Positions 26,621-35,790 of a DNA stretch of 58,831 nt are shown piece by piece. The translations under genes were made by a program, and so were the position numbers. Source of the DNA: CAZCAC01 sp964496575 (GTDB lineage Bacteria > Planctomycetota > UBA1135 > GCA-002686595); the NCBI GenBank assembly GCA_964496575.1, contig CAZCAC010000050.1, forward strand, positions 1 to 58,831, in the 5' to 3' direction. The stretch's first letter is position 1; every line of letters starts with the position of its first letter. The notes beneath the pieces were generated by a model, which worked only from the letters and a program-made list of their open reading frames with translations, was not told the origin of the DNA and made no database searches.

Positions 26621-27556
26621 ATGGAACCGAAAGTCAATGGTCAGTTGCAGACCGAGTGGGGTTGGTTGATCGCGATCTACCTGTTCCTCGGAGGTGTCGG
26701 CGCGGGTGCCTACACCATCGCCGCCTTCAACGGCCTGATCGGCGGAGACCTGGCGGCGAGCACCGCCGTCGGCCTCTGGATCGGCTTCCCCGCCCTCCTG
26801 ATCGGTAGCGGCTGTCTCGTCGCCGATCTCGGGGCACCGCAGAAGGCGATGCTGGCCGGGATCAAGGTCGGCTCGTCGTGGATCGCGAGGGGCTTCTGGA
26901 TCATCAGCATCTTCATGATCCTGTCCCTCATTCACCTGATCATGCACCTGTCCGACGCCACCGGCGGCGCAATCACCGTGGTCAGCATCCTGGGGATCAT
27001 CTTCGCGATCGGAACGATGGCCTACACCGGTGTCCTGCTCAGTGCCTCCAAGGGCATCCCCTTCTGGCGCGCGGGCGTGGTGCCGATGGTCTTCGTGATC
27101 TCGGCGATCGTGACCGGGCACTTCCTCGTGATGCTGCTCGTCTCGTTCGGTTCGGATGCCGGGGCGTCGCTGCAGAAGCTGGCGGGCGAGGGGATCATCA
27201 TCGTCGTCCTCGAGGTGCTGGTGATCCTGTTCTTCCTCCAGTCCGCCTACAAGATCCCCGACTCCCGGGAATCGGCCGCTCGGATCCTGCGCCGTCCATC
27301 CTTCGTCATCGGCTACTTCGTGGTGGGCCTGATCCTGCCCTTCGTGCTGATGTTGGCAGTCTACCGCGCGGAGGTGCCCAGCACCGGCCTGGTGATCCTG
27401 GGCGCGCTGCTCGGCCTGGCCGGCGGCCTGATCCTGCGCCAGGCGATCCTGATCACCGGCGCGCTGCCGACCTGGAACATGGGTGGCTTCCAGTTCCGCA
27501 GGATCCACCGGCCCAAGGAGCCCAAGCCCGGCATCGGCCTGATGCCCCCGAAATAA
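26621..27556 (+). CDS. NrfD/PsrC-like integral membrane subunit
   Basis: This 311-aa protein has about eight hydrophobic helices, starting with WGWLIAIYLFLGGVGAGAYT (about residues 13-32), a segment characteristic of NrfD/PsrC quinone-reactive subunits, and ending with LILRQAILITGAL. The family exchanges electrons with the quinone pool and anchors the soluble subunits. The N-terminal NGQLQTEWGW and the small C-terminal tail are typical. It is the third gene of the catalytic/ferredoxin/membrane set and is followed by an intrinsic-terminator-like hairpin 20 bases after its stop. Confidence 0.87.
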   Translation: MEPKVNGQLQTEWGWLIAIYLFLGGVGAGAYTIAAFNGLIGGDLAASTAVGLWIGFPALLIGSGCLVADLGAPQKAMLAGIKVGSSWIARGFWIISIFMILSLIHLIMHLSDATGGAITVVSILGIIFAIGTMAYTGVLLSASKGIPFWRAGVVPMVFVISAIVTGHFLVMLLVSFGSDAGASLQKLAGEGIIIVVLEVLVILFFLQSAYKIPDSRESAARILRRPSFVIGYFVVGLILPFVLMLAVYRAEVPSTGLVILGALLGLAGGLILRQAILITGALPTWNMGGFQFRRIHRPKEPKPGIGLMPPK

Positions 27557-27575
27557 GCAGTTCTCACGCGAAACC

Positions 27576-27620
27576 GCCGCCCCTCTCCGACGATCCTGAC
27601 GGAGGGGGGCGGCACCCTTT
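27576..27620 (+). terminator. Terminator-like hairpin after the Mo/W enzyme operon
   Basis: Left arm 27576-27589 and right arm 27600-27613 form a 14-bp GC-rich stem with one G.U pair and a 10-base loop, followed by CACCCTTT. The T-run is short, so termination may be partial and allow some read-through into fdhD, which starts 25 bases further on. Confidence 0.6.
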
Positions 27621-27644
27621 CCCCCGAGAACGTACCCTACGGCG

Positions 27645-28472
27645 ATGAGCGAAAGGCACGAGGAGATCGACGAGATCGAGTACGCCACGGTGCGCCGCTT
27701 CTCGACCGGCGATGAGCTCGCTCCCGTCGAGGAGCGGGTCGGAGTGATACCGGAGACGCCGGTGACCATCGACGTCGAGGGGGTGGAGACCTACACCGTG
27801 CTCTGCACGCCGACCGATCGACGGGCGCTGGCGCTCGGCTTCCTCTTCTCGGAGGGCGTGATCGAGAGCGTCGAGGAGGTCGTACACCTGGAGGAGTGCG
27901 GCGACGACGAGAACACCGTTCGCGTTCGGCTCCGTGGTGGGGGAGCACCGCGCATCGCCGATCCCGGCCGCAACCTCCTGATCGTCTCCTCGTGCGGCGC
28001 GTGCGGAGACGAGGGGCTGCGGGAGAGGATCGCGTCGTTGCCGAGCGTCGGGGAGTCGCTGCGCGTGCCCGCGGCCGTGCTGCGGACGGCGACCGAGGCC
28101 CTGCGTTCCCGCCAGCGCCTCTTCGAGGCGTGCGGCGGCACGCACGCGGCGGGGATCTTCGACGAGGCGGGCGAGCTGCTCGCCTGGGCGGAGGACACCG
28201 GCCGCCACAACGCGCTCGACAAGGCGGTCGGCAAGTGCCTGCTCGAAGGCGGGAGCGCCGCCGGCCGGGGCGTGGTCCTATCCGGTCGCGTCAGCCTGGA
28301 GATGGCGAGCAAATGTGCCCGCGCGGGAATCGAGCTGATCGCCGCCGTGTCCGCGCCGACCTCGCTGGCGATGGAGGTGTGCGAGTCGTGTGGAATCACG
28401 CTGTGCGCGTTCGTGCGGAAGAGCCGCGCGACGGCGTTCACGCATCCGCGGAGGATCGAGGGATTGGAGTGA
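27645..28472 (+). CDS. fdhD: Formate dehydrogenase accessory sulfurtransferase FdhD
   Basis: This 275-aa FdhD moves sulfur from IscS to the bis-PGD cofactor to form the sulfido ligand needed by formate dehydrogenases and related enzymes. The active-site pair is C117-x2-C120 in VSSCGACGDE, the typical CGACG loop. Other family blocks are ALALGFLFSEGVI (about 61), TGGTHAAG-like CGGTHAAGIF (about 165), and EDTGRHNALDKAVG (about 186). Its position right after the catalytic, ferredoxin and NrfD genes suggests that the enzyme needs cofactor sulfuration, which favours a formate-dehydrogenase-like or related chemistry over a plain thiosulfate reductase. This is inference from context. Confidence 0.92.
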   Translation: MSERHEEIDEIEYATVRRFSTGDELAPVEERVGVIPETPVTIDVEGVETYTVLCTPTDRRALALGFLFSEGVIESVEEVVHLEECGDDENTVRVRLRGGGAPRIADPGRNLLIVSSCGACGDEGLRERIASLPSVGESLRVPAAVLRTATEALRSRQRLFEACGGTHAAGIFDEAGELLAWAEDTGRHNALDKAVGKCLLEGGSAAGRGVVLSGRVSLEMASKCARAGIELIAAVSAPTSLAMEVCESCGITLCAFVRKSRATAFTHPRRIEGLE

Positions 28473-28736
28473 CGGAGCGCTGCGTAACCCGGTCTTTCGC
28501 CTGTGCTTGCGGCGATCGGCCAAGGGATGCGCATTTCGGGCTCCGATCGGAGTGAGCGCCGCGCTCGAGGCCCGACGACGAACTGCGTTGCGCGATTCCG
28601 AGGCGTCGGGTATCAGGAGGGCGGAGAGATGAAAGGAGAGGCGTTGCCCCGAGTCGTTCGGGGGCTTGCCCGCTCCGAATGGGGTTCCCGCCCGGCTCCG
28701 GTCTCTTCCCAGCAATACCAGAGAAGGAGATTCAAC

Positions 28737-30839
28737 ATGGCATCGTTCAACAAGACGGTGGGTCTCACCGCCGTGCTCACCGGAGTCGTGGCCACATCGG
28801 TCGTCGGAATCGCAGCCACCACGGCGCTGATCGGAGAGGTCGAGTGGAACTCGATGGGGCCGGCCAGCGTATTCAACGACGTGAACTGGGCTCCGCAAAT
28901 GGTGCCCGGCGTCGGTGATCGGGCCTTCGTCCGCAACGACGGCCGAGCCCGGGCCGACGGAACGGCCGCCGGGAACCCGACGACCTGGGTCGTGGACGGG
29001 CTGACGGTCGGGGACCAGGTCGGGACCGGGGAGTTCGAGGCCCATGACGTCTCGATCGAGGTCGGACCGGGGGGGAGCTTCGAAGACCTGGACGTCGGGG
29101 TGATCACCGGCGCCAATCGGCCCGACGAGGGGATGATCACCGGCGTCGACGGCCGGGTCGTCGTCGTCGACGCGCCCAGCCTTCGCGTCGACGGCGACAT
29201 CAACGTGTCCGAATTGAGGGCCACGGGTTCCGCCATGGTCCAGGGGGATGCCGTGCTCTACCTGGAGCGCATCAACAGTGTCGATATCGGCGGCGACTTC
29301 GACGTCGGAGCGCACTTCCTGGACACCTGCGACGGCGCGGTCGCCACCGGCCATGCCACGGTATCGGTGCGAAACGTCGACAGCTTCGTCATCGGAGACG
29401 ATTTCGATATCACCGACGGAGATGTCAACAACGATACCGGCCTCGGTCGCGGTATCGCCAACCACAGCGCCACCGTGCTCGTCGAGTGGGTGGACTACTT
29501 CTCCATCGGGTCCGACCTGGATGTCGGCAAGTTGGCGGCAAACGCGAATGAGACGGAGAACGTGCTCTTCGACGTCACCTGGCGCGACGTCGGCCTGCTG
29601 GAAATCGATCGCGACATCGACTACCTGCTCGACGGGGCCCACGGCGTCGGGCCGGCGGCCGGAGAGTTGCACTTCGACGGCACCATGACCTTCGACCGCT
29701 CGACGGTGATGGTCCACGGCGACATCGACCTGCACAACACGGTCAACATGAGCGGAGACGGCGTGGTCGAGGCCAGGGGCACGATGAACCTGATCGACTC
29801 GTCGCTGACCGTGGAAGGCGGTGACACGGCGGAGTTCGGGGCCATCGACTTCGCCGACGGAGATCCCGGGGGGACGCTGGGAGGCGGCGATCCCGGCAAC
29901 TGGGTCGAGGCGTTCGTGAACCTGACGCGCAGCTCGCTGACCGCGGCGGGAGGGACGAAGCTCGGCCGGCGACTCAATGGCGTGCCCGGGGACCTCGACG
30001 CCGTGATCGAGTTGAAGAAGGGCAGCCTGCTCGACACCGGAATGCTCGAGGTGGGCGACGAAGGTGTCCTGGGGATTCACGTGGGAGGACTGACCCGGGT
30101 GACGCCCGGGACCGTGGGTGCTCCCGGGACCTACTCGGCGATCGACGCCTCGGACGCCCTGCTCGGAGGTGAGTTCCTGGTGGATTTCGACTTCCCCCCG
30201 CCGGTGGGGACTCACACCTTCGACCTGCTGGTGACCGATGCTCCCGGGACGCTGGCGGACACGACAGCCAACTTCGGGCTGATGGACCTGCCCTCGTGGT
30301 GCGCGGTGGACTTCTACGGGGTGGTGCAGGACGGTGGCGTGGACCGGGTCCGGTTGATCATCACCTGCGGTCCAGCCGTTCTCGATTGCTTCGACGTCGA
30401 GGCGTTCCGCGTGTGCGCCTTCCTGAAAGCACTTCTGATGAAGGGGGCCATACGCGCCGCGCTGCCGACCGATCCTTCCCAGGAGGAGTTCCTCATCGAG
30501 GTGACCGATCTGGGCAATGGCCAGATCACGGACTTCGTCGTCCCGGTCGGGGGGATGATGAAGGCGACCTGGACCGACGAGGATGTCTGGTGGTACGAAA
30601 CGCCCCCTGGGGATCCGCTCAGCTTCCGTTTCCGTATCAACCGTACTCGAACGACCTGGCGCTTCGACAACTCCCGCGGGGAAGGCCTGGATGTGCTCCA
30701 GGGGCCGAACTTCCGCGTTCGGGTCGAAGGCTCGGTCTCCGGCGAGGGGTCGACGGCCATCACCACCAACGACATTCCCCCGGGCGGCTGGGGGTTCTAC
30801 GTCGCCGCCGTGGTGACCGATTGCGCATTGATCCGCTGA
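28737..30839 (+). CDS. Large exported beta-structured protein of unknown function
   Basis: This 700-aa protein starts at 28737 with GAAGGAG seven bases upstream. A hydrophobic export signal (about residues 8-32, GLTAVLTGVVATSVVGIAATT) follows. The body has many short repeats of the kind SVDIGGDFDVG, SFVIGDDFDIT, YFSIGSDLDVG and LLEIDRDIDY, each about 40-50 residues apart, typical of a beta-helix or passenger-like fold with G-D-x-D turns that may bind calcium. A different C-terminal region (about 540-700) has Cys pairs near CFDVEAFRVC and no anchor. A longer form starting at 28629 would add RRRF before the hydrophobic part, resembling a Tat signal. No family is recognised. Confidence 0.62.
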   Translation: MASFNKTVGLTAVLTGVVATSVVGIAATTALIGEVEWNSMGPASVFNDVNWAPQMVPGVGDRAFVRNDGRARADGTAAGNPTTWVVDGLTVGDQVGTGEFEAHDVSIEVGPGGSFEDLDVGVITGANRPDEGMITGVDGRVVVVDAPSLRVDGDINVSELRATGSAMVQGDAVLYLERINSVDIGGDFDVGAHFLDTCDGAVATGHATVSVRNVDSFVIGDDFDITDGDVNNDTGLGRGIANHSATVLVEWVDYFSIGSDLDVGKLAANANETENVLFDVTWRDVGLLEIDRDIDYLLDGAHGVGPAAGELHFDGTMTFDRSTVMVHGDIDLHNTVNMSGDGVVEARGTMNLIDSSLTVEGGDTAEFGAIDFADGDPGGTLGGGDPGNWVEAFVNLTRSSLTAAGGTKLGRRLNGVPGDLDAVIELKKGSLLDTGMLEVGDEGVLGIHVGGLTRVTPGTVGAPGTYSAIDASDALLGGEFLVDFDFPPPVGTHTFDLLVTDAPGTLADTTANFGLMDLPSWCAVDFYGVVQDGGVDRVRLIITCGPAVLDCFDVEAFRVCAFLKALLMKGAIRAALPTDPSQEEFLIEVTDLGNGQITDFVVPVGGMMKATWTDEDVWWYETPPGDPLSFRFRINRTRTTWRFDNSRGEGLDVLQGPNFRVRVEGSVSGEGSTAITTNDIPPGGWGFYVAAVVTDCALIR

Positions 30840-31016
30840 GCCACCGAGGTGAGGTCGTGATACGAGGAGTCGCTCCCGTTTGCCGGGGGTGGCCCTCGAT
30901 CCCGGCCTGCTTTCTGCGCGGTGGAACCGACTCCGGGTAGAGCAGCGGGAGTCTCTTCAACACCTTCAACGGGTAGGTGGTTCTCTGGATTCCCGAACCC
31001 CCAGCCCCGAAAACGC

Positions 31017-33104
31017 CTACAGCTCCACCAACCCCGCCAGCTCCAGCACTCGCAAATAGTTGAGCACGCCCTTCAGGTCGCTGTCCCGGCGGCCCTGAGC
31101 GTCGAGCATGTCGCGGATCTCGAGCGCAGTGCGCCTTCCGTCGATCAACCGCGGCAGCTCACGGGTGTCGACCCCGCGGCGGTAGGGGAGCTTCTCGAGC
31201 TCCTCTTCGGGCAGCTCCCGCAGGAGCTCCCGCCAGCCGCCGTAGCCGAGCTGCGTCGCCTTCCCAGTCGCCCGAGGCACGATCCTCGCCGCCTCGCGCT
31301 CCAGCTCGCTCCTCTCCAGCCGGACGGGTTCGACGCCCAGCCGGCGGCAGGTCGCGCGCAGCTGCGCCTCGACGACGCCCATCTGGCCGCTGACGACCGA
31401 GCGCAGACCCTCCTTCAGCTCGACGAGGTGGGCGTTGACGAGGTCGGTATCGTCGGCCAGCTCGAGGATCGAGTCGAGCGTCGCCTCCTCGGCGGCGAGC
31501 GCGCAGCGAACGAGCAGCGGTGACTTCCGCTGCGCCGCGCCGAGGGTCTCGGGAGTGGCATCCTCCAGCTCCCGCACCGCCTGGGTCAGCTTCCACCCCA
31601 GCCGTCGCGTCGCGTTGGTCGCCGCCTCGGTCGCGATCTCGATCGCAAGCTCGTCGTCCGCACCGGCGATCGTGTACGCCCCGGCCGCGCCGATCACCGC
31701 CATGCGCCTGAGCTGCGTCGGGTCCGCCTTGTCGACGCGGTCGCCGGAGGTGTGGAACCACCGGTCGGGCCAGCAGATCATCATGACTCCGGGCACGCCC
31801 ACGCCCCAGCCGTTGAAGACCTCGTGGTCGGACGAGCCGAAGTGCTCCTCGATCGAGTAGTAGAACGGCTCGTCGGAGCCAGTGGGGGCGATGATGGGGC
31901 GCGGCATCCTCCCGCCGTGGATGCGCTGGCGGTTGTTCTCGCCGACCCAGCGGTAGTAGTTCTCCATCACGTCGTTGACATAGTGCGCGTGGCCGTACGT
32001 GGTGCGCATCAGGCAGGCGAAGGAGTGGTTCAGCCTCAGCCACTCGCCGACCATGTCCATGTTGATGTTGCACAGCGTCCGCGCCATCAACTCGGGGTGC
32101 GCTCTGACCCACGGACCGGTACCCGAGAACTCCGGGCCCCAGAGGAACCGGATGGTGCGCTTCGGACGGGGAATCCGCTCCTCCTCGACGAGAGTGTGCA
32201 GCACGCGCGCCACCTCGAGGATCGTCGCGCTCCCGGACTTGTTGTCGTTGGCGCCTTGCTTGACGTAACCCTCGAAGAGGTGCGCGGAGAGGATCACCTC
32301 GCCCGCGTTCGGGTCGGTGCCGGGGACGTGGCACGTGATGTTCTGCAGCTCGTAGGGCCGGGTCTTCGCTTCGACCTGCGCGTGGACGGTGATCTTCTCT
32401 CCATTCCGCAGGCGCCGCTTCAGCACCGCGCCTTCGCGCGCGGTGAGGTAGAACGCGAAGCGCGTCTCGCTCCGGCCGCGCCAGGAGCCGATCCCGCGCC
32501 AGGGGATCTGCTGGGGGTCGTAGTGCTTGCCGGATTCGGAGATGGCGACCACGCCGAGCGCGCCCATCTCCAGGCAGCCGGTGTCGTGCGCTCGACCCGG
32601 GCTGCCGTCGCAGACCAGGATCTTGCCTTCGAGCTCGAGCCCCTCCAGCTCCGCCCTGGAGCCGCGCCCGACCCAGATGAGCTCCGCCTTCACGTCGGCG
32701 TCGCTGCTGCCGCGGGCCAGCATCGCCGTCATGTCCCGGTAGGAAGCGAGCTTGCGCCGGTTCGGCTCGATCTCCCACAGCTCGCCCTTGATCCCGTCCC
32801 AGGTCTCGCCGCCGGGCATGCGCACCAGCTCCGTTCCCGGCAGGCCGTAGCGCAGGAGCTGCGAGTGGACGTACGCCGCCTCGTAGAAAGTGCCCTGGTC
32901 GTACTCCTCGCTCTGGCGGTCCTTGTTGTAGCCGCCGGTCTCCATGATCGTGTTCCAGGCGGTCTCGCCGGAGCTCTCGCCGACGATCTCGTCGAGCCAG
33001 GCGTCGGGCAGCAGCGCGTGGAAGTCGTAGGGGTCACGCTGAGCGTGTGCTCGACCTGAGCCGAGGATCACGCCGCAGACGAGCAGAACCGAGAGCTTGC
33101 TCAT
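31017..33104 (-). CDS. Secreted M28 family metallopeptidase with PA-like insert
   Basis: This 695-aa protein starts at 33104, preceded by GAGGAAGAG on the minus strand. Signal peptide MSKLSVLLVCGVILGSGRAHA ends in A-H-A. An N-terminal domain and a PA-like insert (ILVCDGSPGRAHD, LEMGALGVVAISE) precede the zinc peptidase core. Likely ligands are His in LSAHLFEGY, the bridging Asp in GANDNKSGSATILE, Glu in WGPEFSGTG, Asp in NINMDMVGE and His in RWFHTSGD. After it come a helical region and a C-terminal winged-helix-like domain (RRTALEIRDML...GVLNYLRVLELAGLVEL). M28 enzymes are aminopeptidases or carboxypeptidases. The winged-helix tail is unusual for a secreted peptidase. The gene stands alone. 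Confidence 0.78.
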   Translation of the reverse strand: MSKLSVLLVCGVILGSGRAHAQRDPYDFHALLPDAWLDEIVGESSGETAWNTIMETGGYNKDRQSEEYDQGTFYEAAYVHSQLLRYGLPGTELVRMPGGETWDGIKGELWEIEPNRRKLASYRDMTAMLARGSSDADVKAELIWVGRGSRAELEGLELEGKILVCDGSPGRAHDTGCLEMGALGVVAISESGKHYDPQQIPWRGIGSWRGRSETRFAFYLTAREGAVLKRRLRNGEKITVHAQVEAKTRPYELQNITCHVPGTDPNAGEVILSAHLFEGYVKQGANDNKSGSATILEVARVLHTLVEEERIPRPKRTIRFLWGPEFSGTGPWVRAHPELMARTLCNINMDMVGEWLRLNHSFACLMRTTYGHAHYVNDVMENYYRWVGENNRQRIHGGRMPRPIIAPTGSDEPFYYSIEEHFGSSDHEVFNGWGVGVPGVMMICWPDRWFHTSGDRVDKADPTQLRRMAVIGAAGAYTIAGADDELAIEIATEAATNATRRLGWKLTQAVRELEDATPETLGAAQRKSPLLVRCALAAEEATLDSILELADDTDLVNAHLVELKEGLRSVVSGQMGVVEAQLRATCRRLGVEPVRLERSELEREAARIVPRATGKATQLGYGGWRELLRELPEEELEKLPYRRGVDTRELPRLIDGRRTALEIRDMLDAQGRRDSDLKGVLNYLRVLELAGLVEL

Positions 33105-33319
33105 GAGTCTCTTCCTCGCCGCCTCGCCGGCGGCGATCGAACGGGGGACGCTGGTGCCCGGCTCTCGACGTGGGGACGCGTAGAGGAGAAGACCGAGCAC
33201 CCGTGTCGATTATGCGCGACCCGACAGACGCGGCCAGGGCGGCTCCGCGGTCCTTTACCTCGATGTTGCGTTGATTCCCGCTCCTCGCGCACGAGGCGCG
33301 GATCGGGGAGGGCACGAGC

Positions 33320-34183
33320 TCAACCCGAATTCGTCAGGAACCCGATCAGTTCGACCAGAACGTCGAGAAGATCCACGGAGCCTTCTCGCTCCCGGGCTTC
33401 CCGTCGTGCCCGGATTCTCCGGAGCCGCTTCCTCTGGCGGACGGCTCGCTTTCGCGCGATGGTCGCCGAGACGGCGAAATGCAAGCCTCCGGCCTCGATG
33501 AATCGAGCGATGTCCTCCAGCTCGTCGGCATCGAACCAGAAGCCGTGGTCGCCGCAGAAGTCGATGACGACTCCGGAGATCGCGGCGTACTGCTGCCGGA
33601 GCATGATCTGCTTGCAGACCGGGCACGGCATCCGCCGTTCCCGGGCCTTCCGACTGGCTTCCGCGGGACTCAGTCGGGGGGAGACCGGAGGAGTGAAGTC
33701 GGGGTCGGGCACCACCTCCGTGGAGCGATCCTCCTTGAAGCGCTCGAAGACACTCCTGGCGAGCCAGATCCCGCCGCAGCCGACGCACTCGTGAAAGGAC
33801 TCGTCCTCCGTCTCGCACACGAACAGGTTGCACTTGCAGCGCGGACAGCTGTGATCGGTGACCGCGTGCAGGACCGCCTCGGGATCGATTCGCGATCCGC
33901 ACGAGGAGCAGAATGGACCGTCCTCGGAGAGCGGCGTGAAGCAGACCGGGCACGGATGGCCGCGGCGCTCCTCGTTCCGGTCGATCACGTGGTCGCAGTA
34001 CTCGCAACGGGTGGCCTTCGCGGAGATCTTCCCCCCGCAGTTCGAGCAGTGCAGCATCCGGACCGCTCGCGGCTTCTGCTCGGGGACCTCGCACAGCCGG
34101 CCGCAGCGGCAGCGGACCTTCGATCCGATGGCGAGGCTGGTGACGTCGTACTGGCGATGGCAGGCGGGACAAGCGATCAACAT
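33320..34183 (-). CDS. Multi-zinc-ribbon protein with zf-TFIIB domain
   Basis: This 287-aa cytoplasmic protein is built from zinc ribbons. CPACHRQYDV near residue 5 pairs with CRCGRLC near 25. HCSNCGG pairs with CEYCD, CPVCF with CSSCG, and CPRCKCNLFVC with CVGCGGIWL. A final CPVCKQIMLRQQY-x-DFCGDHGFWFD block is the zf-TFIIB signature. A basic tail, RKRAVRQRKRLRRIRARR, could bind nucleic acid. I know no defined function for this architecture; zf-TFIIB proteins may regulate transcription or chaperone zinc. It lies between the M28 peptidase and the PLP decarboxylase on the same strand, with separate spacers. Confidence 0.72.
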   Translation of the reverse strand: MLIACPACHRQYDVTSLAIGSKVRCRCGRLCEVPEQKPRAVRMLHCSNCGGKISAKATRCEYCDHVIDRNEERRGHPCPVCFTPLSEDGPFCSSCGSRIDPEAVLHAVTDHSCPRCKCNLFVCETEDESFHECVGCGGIWLARSVFERFKEDRSTEVVPDPDFTPPVSPRLSPAEASRKARERRMPCPVCKQIMLRQQYAAISGVVIDFCGDHGFWFDADELEDIARFIEAGGLHFAVSATIARKRAVRQRKRLRRIRARREAREREGSVDLLDVLVELIGFLTNSG

Positions 34184-34241
34184 GGCTCTGCGCGAACCGA
34201 GGTGCGCGAAGTGCCAGGATACGCGAAACGGACCGAGCGAT

Positions 34242-35693
34242 TCAGGGAGTTTCTGCTGCGGTGATCCGGGCGGCCGTCTCCTGGATCTGCTGCCACGCCC
34301 GGCTCACGTGTTCTTCCTCGGTGCGTGCCTGGCCGATGGAGAAGCGCAGGGTGTAGACCCCGTTCAGCATCGTATGGGTCAGGTAGAGCTCGCCGGTGCG
34401 GTTCAACGCCTCCAGGAGCTTTCGGTTCACCTCGTCGCCGGCGCGGTGCCGGAAGCACACCAGGTTCAGCGGTGCGGGAGCGGTCCGCTCGAACTCCTCG
34501 CTCTCCTCGACCCAGCCCGCGAAGCGCTGCGCGAGCTCGACGTGGCGGCGCACGTGGTGACGCAGTCCCTCGGCGCCGTAGTGGCGGATCACGAACCACA
34601 GCTTCAGGGCCCGGAAGCGACGGCCCAGCGGAATCTGCCAGTCGCGGTAGTCGATCACCGCGCCCGACTCGGTCGCCTGGTTGCGCAGGTACTCGGGCAG
34701 GACGGAGAGCGCTTCGATCAGGGCCGCGCGATCGTCGACGTAGAAACAGTCACAGTCGAAGTTGGTGAACATCCACTTGTGCGGGTTGAGGCAGTAGCTG
34801 TTCGCCAGCTCCAGGCCCTCGTGAATGAAGCGGAGCTCCGGGCAGAGCGCCGCGGTACCCGACATCGCGGCATCGACGTGGAACCAGAGCCCTTCCCGGC
34901 GACAGATCCGGCCGATCTCGGGGAGGGGATCCATCGCGTTCGACGAGGTCGTGCCCACCGTCGCGCAGACGAAGCAGGGCGTGAGGCCGCGTTCGCGATC
35001 CTCGGCGATCCGGGCGGCGAGCGCGGTGGGGCGCATGGCGAACTGTTCGTCCACCTCGATGAGCTGCAGGTTCTCCACGCCGAGCCCGGCGATCTTCACC
35101 GCCTTCTCCAGCGAGGAGTGGGTCTGGGTCGAGGCGTAGGCGACGAGTTTCCCGTCACAGCCGCGGCGGTTGCTCTCCAGGGCGGTGCTTCGCTCCCGCG
35201 CGGCGAGCAGCGCGCAGAGGGTCGCGCTCGAAGCGGTGTCCTGGATCACGCCGCCGCCCGCGCTCTCCGACCTGAACTTCGCGGGCAAGTCGAGCAGATC
35301 GACGACCCAGTCGAGCACGTGGGTCTCGAGCTCGGTGCAGGCGGGGCTCGTCGCCCAGAGCATTCCCTGGATACCGATCCCGGCGGAGAGCAACTCGCCC
35401 AGGATCGAGGGGCCGGAGACGTTGCTCGGGAAGAAGGCGAAGAAGCTCGGCGACTGCCAGTGGGTGATGCCGGGGAGGATCTTCCGCTCCAGGTCGGCGA
35501 GGATCGCCTCGAAGGGCTCCCCTTCGTCGGGTGGAGCGGCGGGCAGCGAGGCCCGGATCTCCCCCGGCTGCGCGCGGGACAGCACCGGATACTGCTCGAT
35601 CCGCTCGTGGTAGTCGGCGATCCAGTCGATCACGGCGTGACCGTGACGCCGGAACTCCTCGGCGCTCATGTGGTAGGTGTCTTTCGGCGGCAT
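34242..35693 (-). CDS. Group II PLP-dependent amino acid decarboxylase (aromatic type)
   Basis: This 483-aa fold-type I decarboxylase is of the DOPA/tryptophan/tyrosine decarboxylase group. THWQSPSFFAFFPSNVS near residue 77 is the family's H-P-x-F-x-[AG] region. The PLP-binding block is WFHVDAAMSGTA (about 267) and the Schiff-base lysine lies in LNPHKWMFTNFDC (about residue 306). The N-terminal helix GHAVIDWIADYHERI and the dimer interface are complete. The reaction removes CO2 from an aromatic or related L-amino acid to give an amine. The substrate cannot be read from the sequence. It stands alone on the minus strand, with 58 bases to the zinc-ribbon gene downstream. Confidence 0.87.
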   Translation of the reverse strand: MPPKDTYHMSAEEFRRHGHAVIDWIADYHERIEQYPVLSRAQPGEIRASLPAAPPDEGEPFEAILADLERKILPGITHWQSPSFFAFFPSNVSGPSILGELLSAGIGIQGMLWATSPACTELETHVLDWVVDLLDLPAKFRSESAGGGVIQDTASSATLCALLAARERSTALESNRRGCDGKLVAYASTQTHSSLEKAVKIAGLGVENLQLIEVDEQFAMRPTALAARIAEDRERGLTPCFVCATVGTTSSNAMDPLPEIGRICRREGLWFHVDAAMSGTAALCPELRFIHEGLELANSYCLNPHKWMFTNFDCDCFYVDDRAALIEALSVLPEYLRNQATESGAVIDYRDWQIPLGRRFRALKLWFVIRHYGAEGLRHHVRRHVELAQRFAGWVEESEEFERTAPAPLNLVCFRHRAGDEVNRKLLEALNRTGELYLTHTMLNGVYTLRFSIGQARTEEEHVSRAWQQIQETAARITAAETP

Positions 35694-35790
35694 CGGCTCA
35701 GCGTAAGGAACCGGGAATGTGAAGGGGAACGCTCTGGATCCCGATTCTCCGGCACCTCCGCTTCACGCCCGCCGAGGCGCCCCTCATCCC

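Noticed and set aside
28540..28570. Short palindrome CTCCGATCGGAG upstream of the exported protein gene
   Set aside because: Twelve-base palindromes are expected by chance at this base composition and no second copy or operator context was seen.
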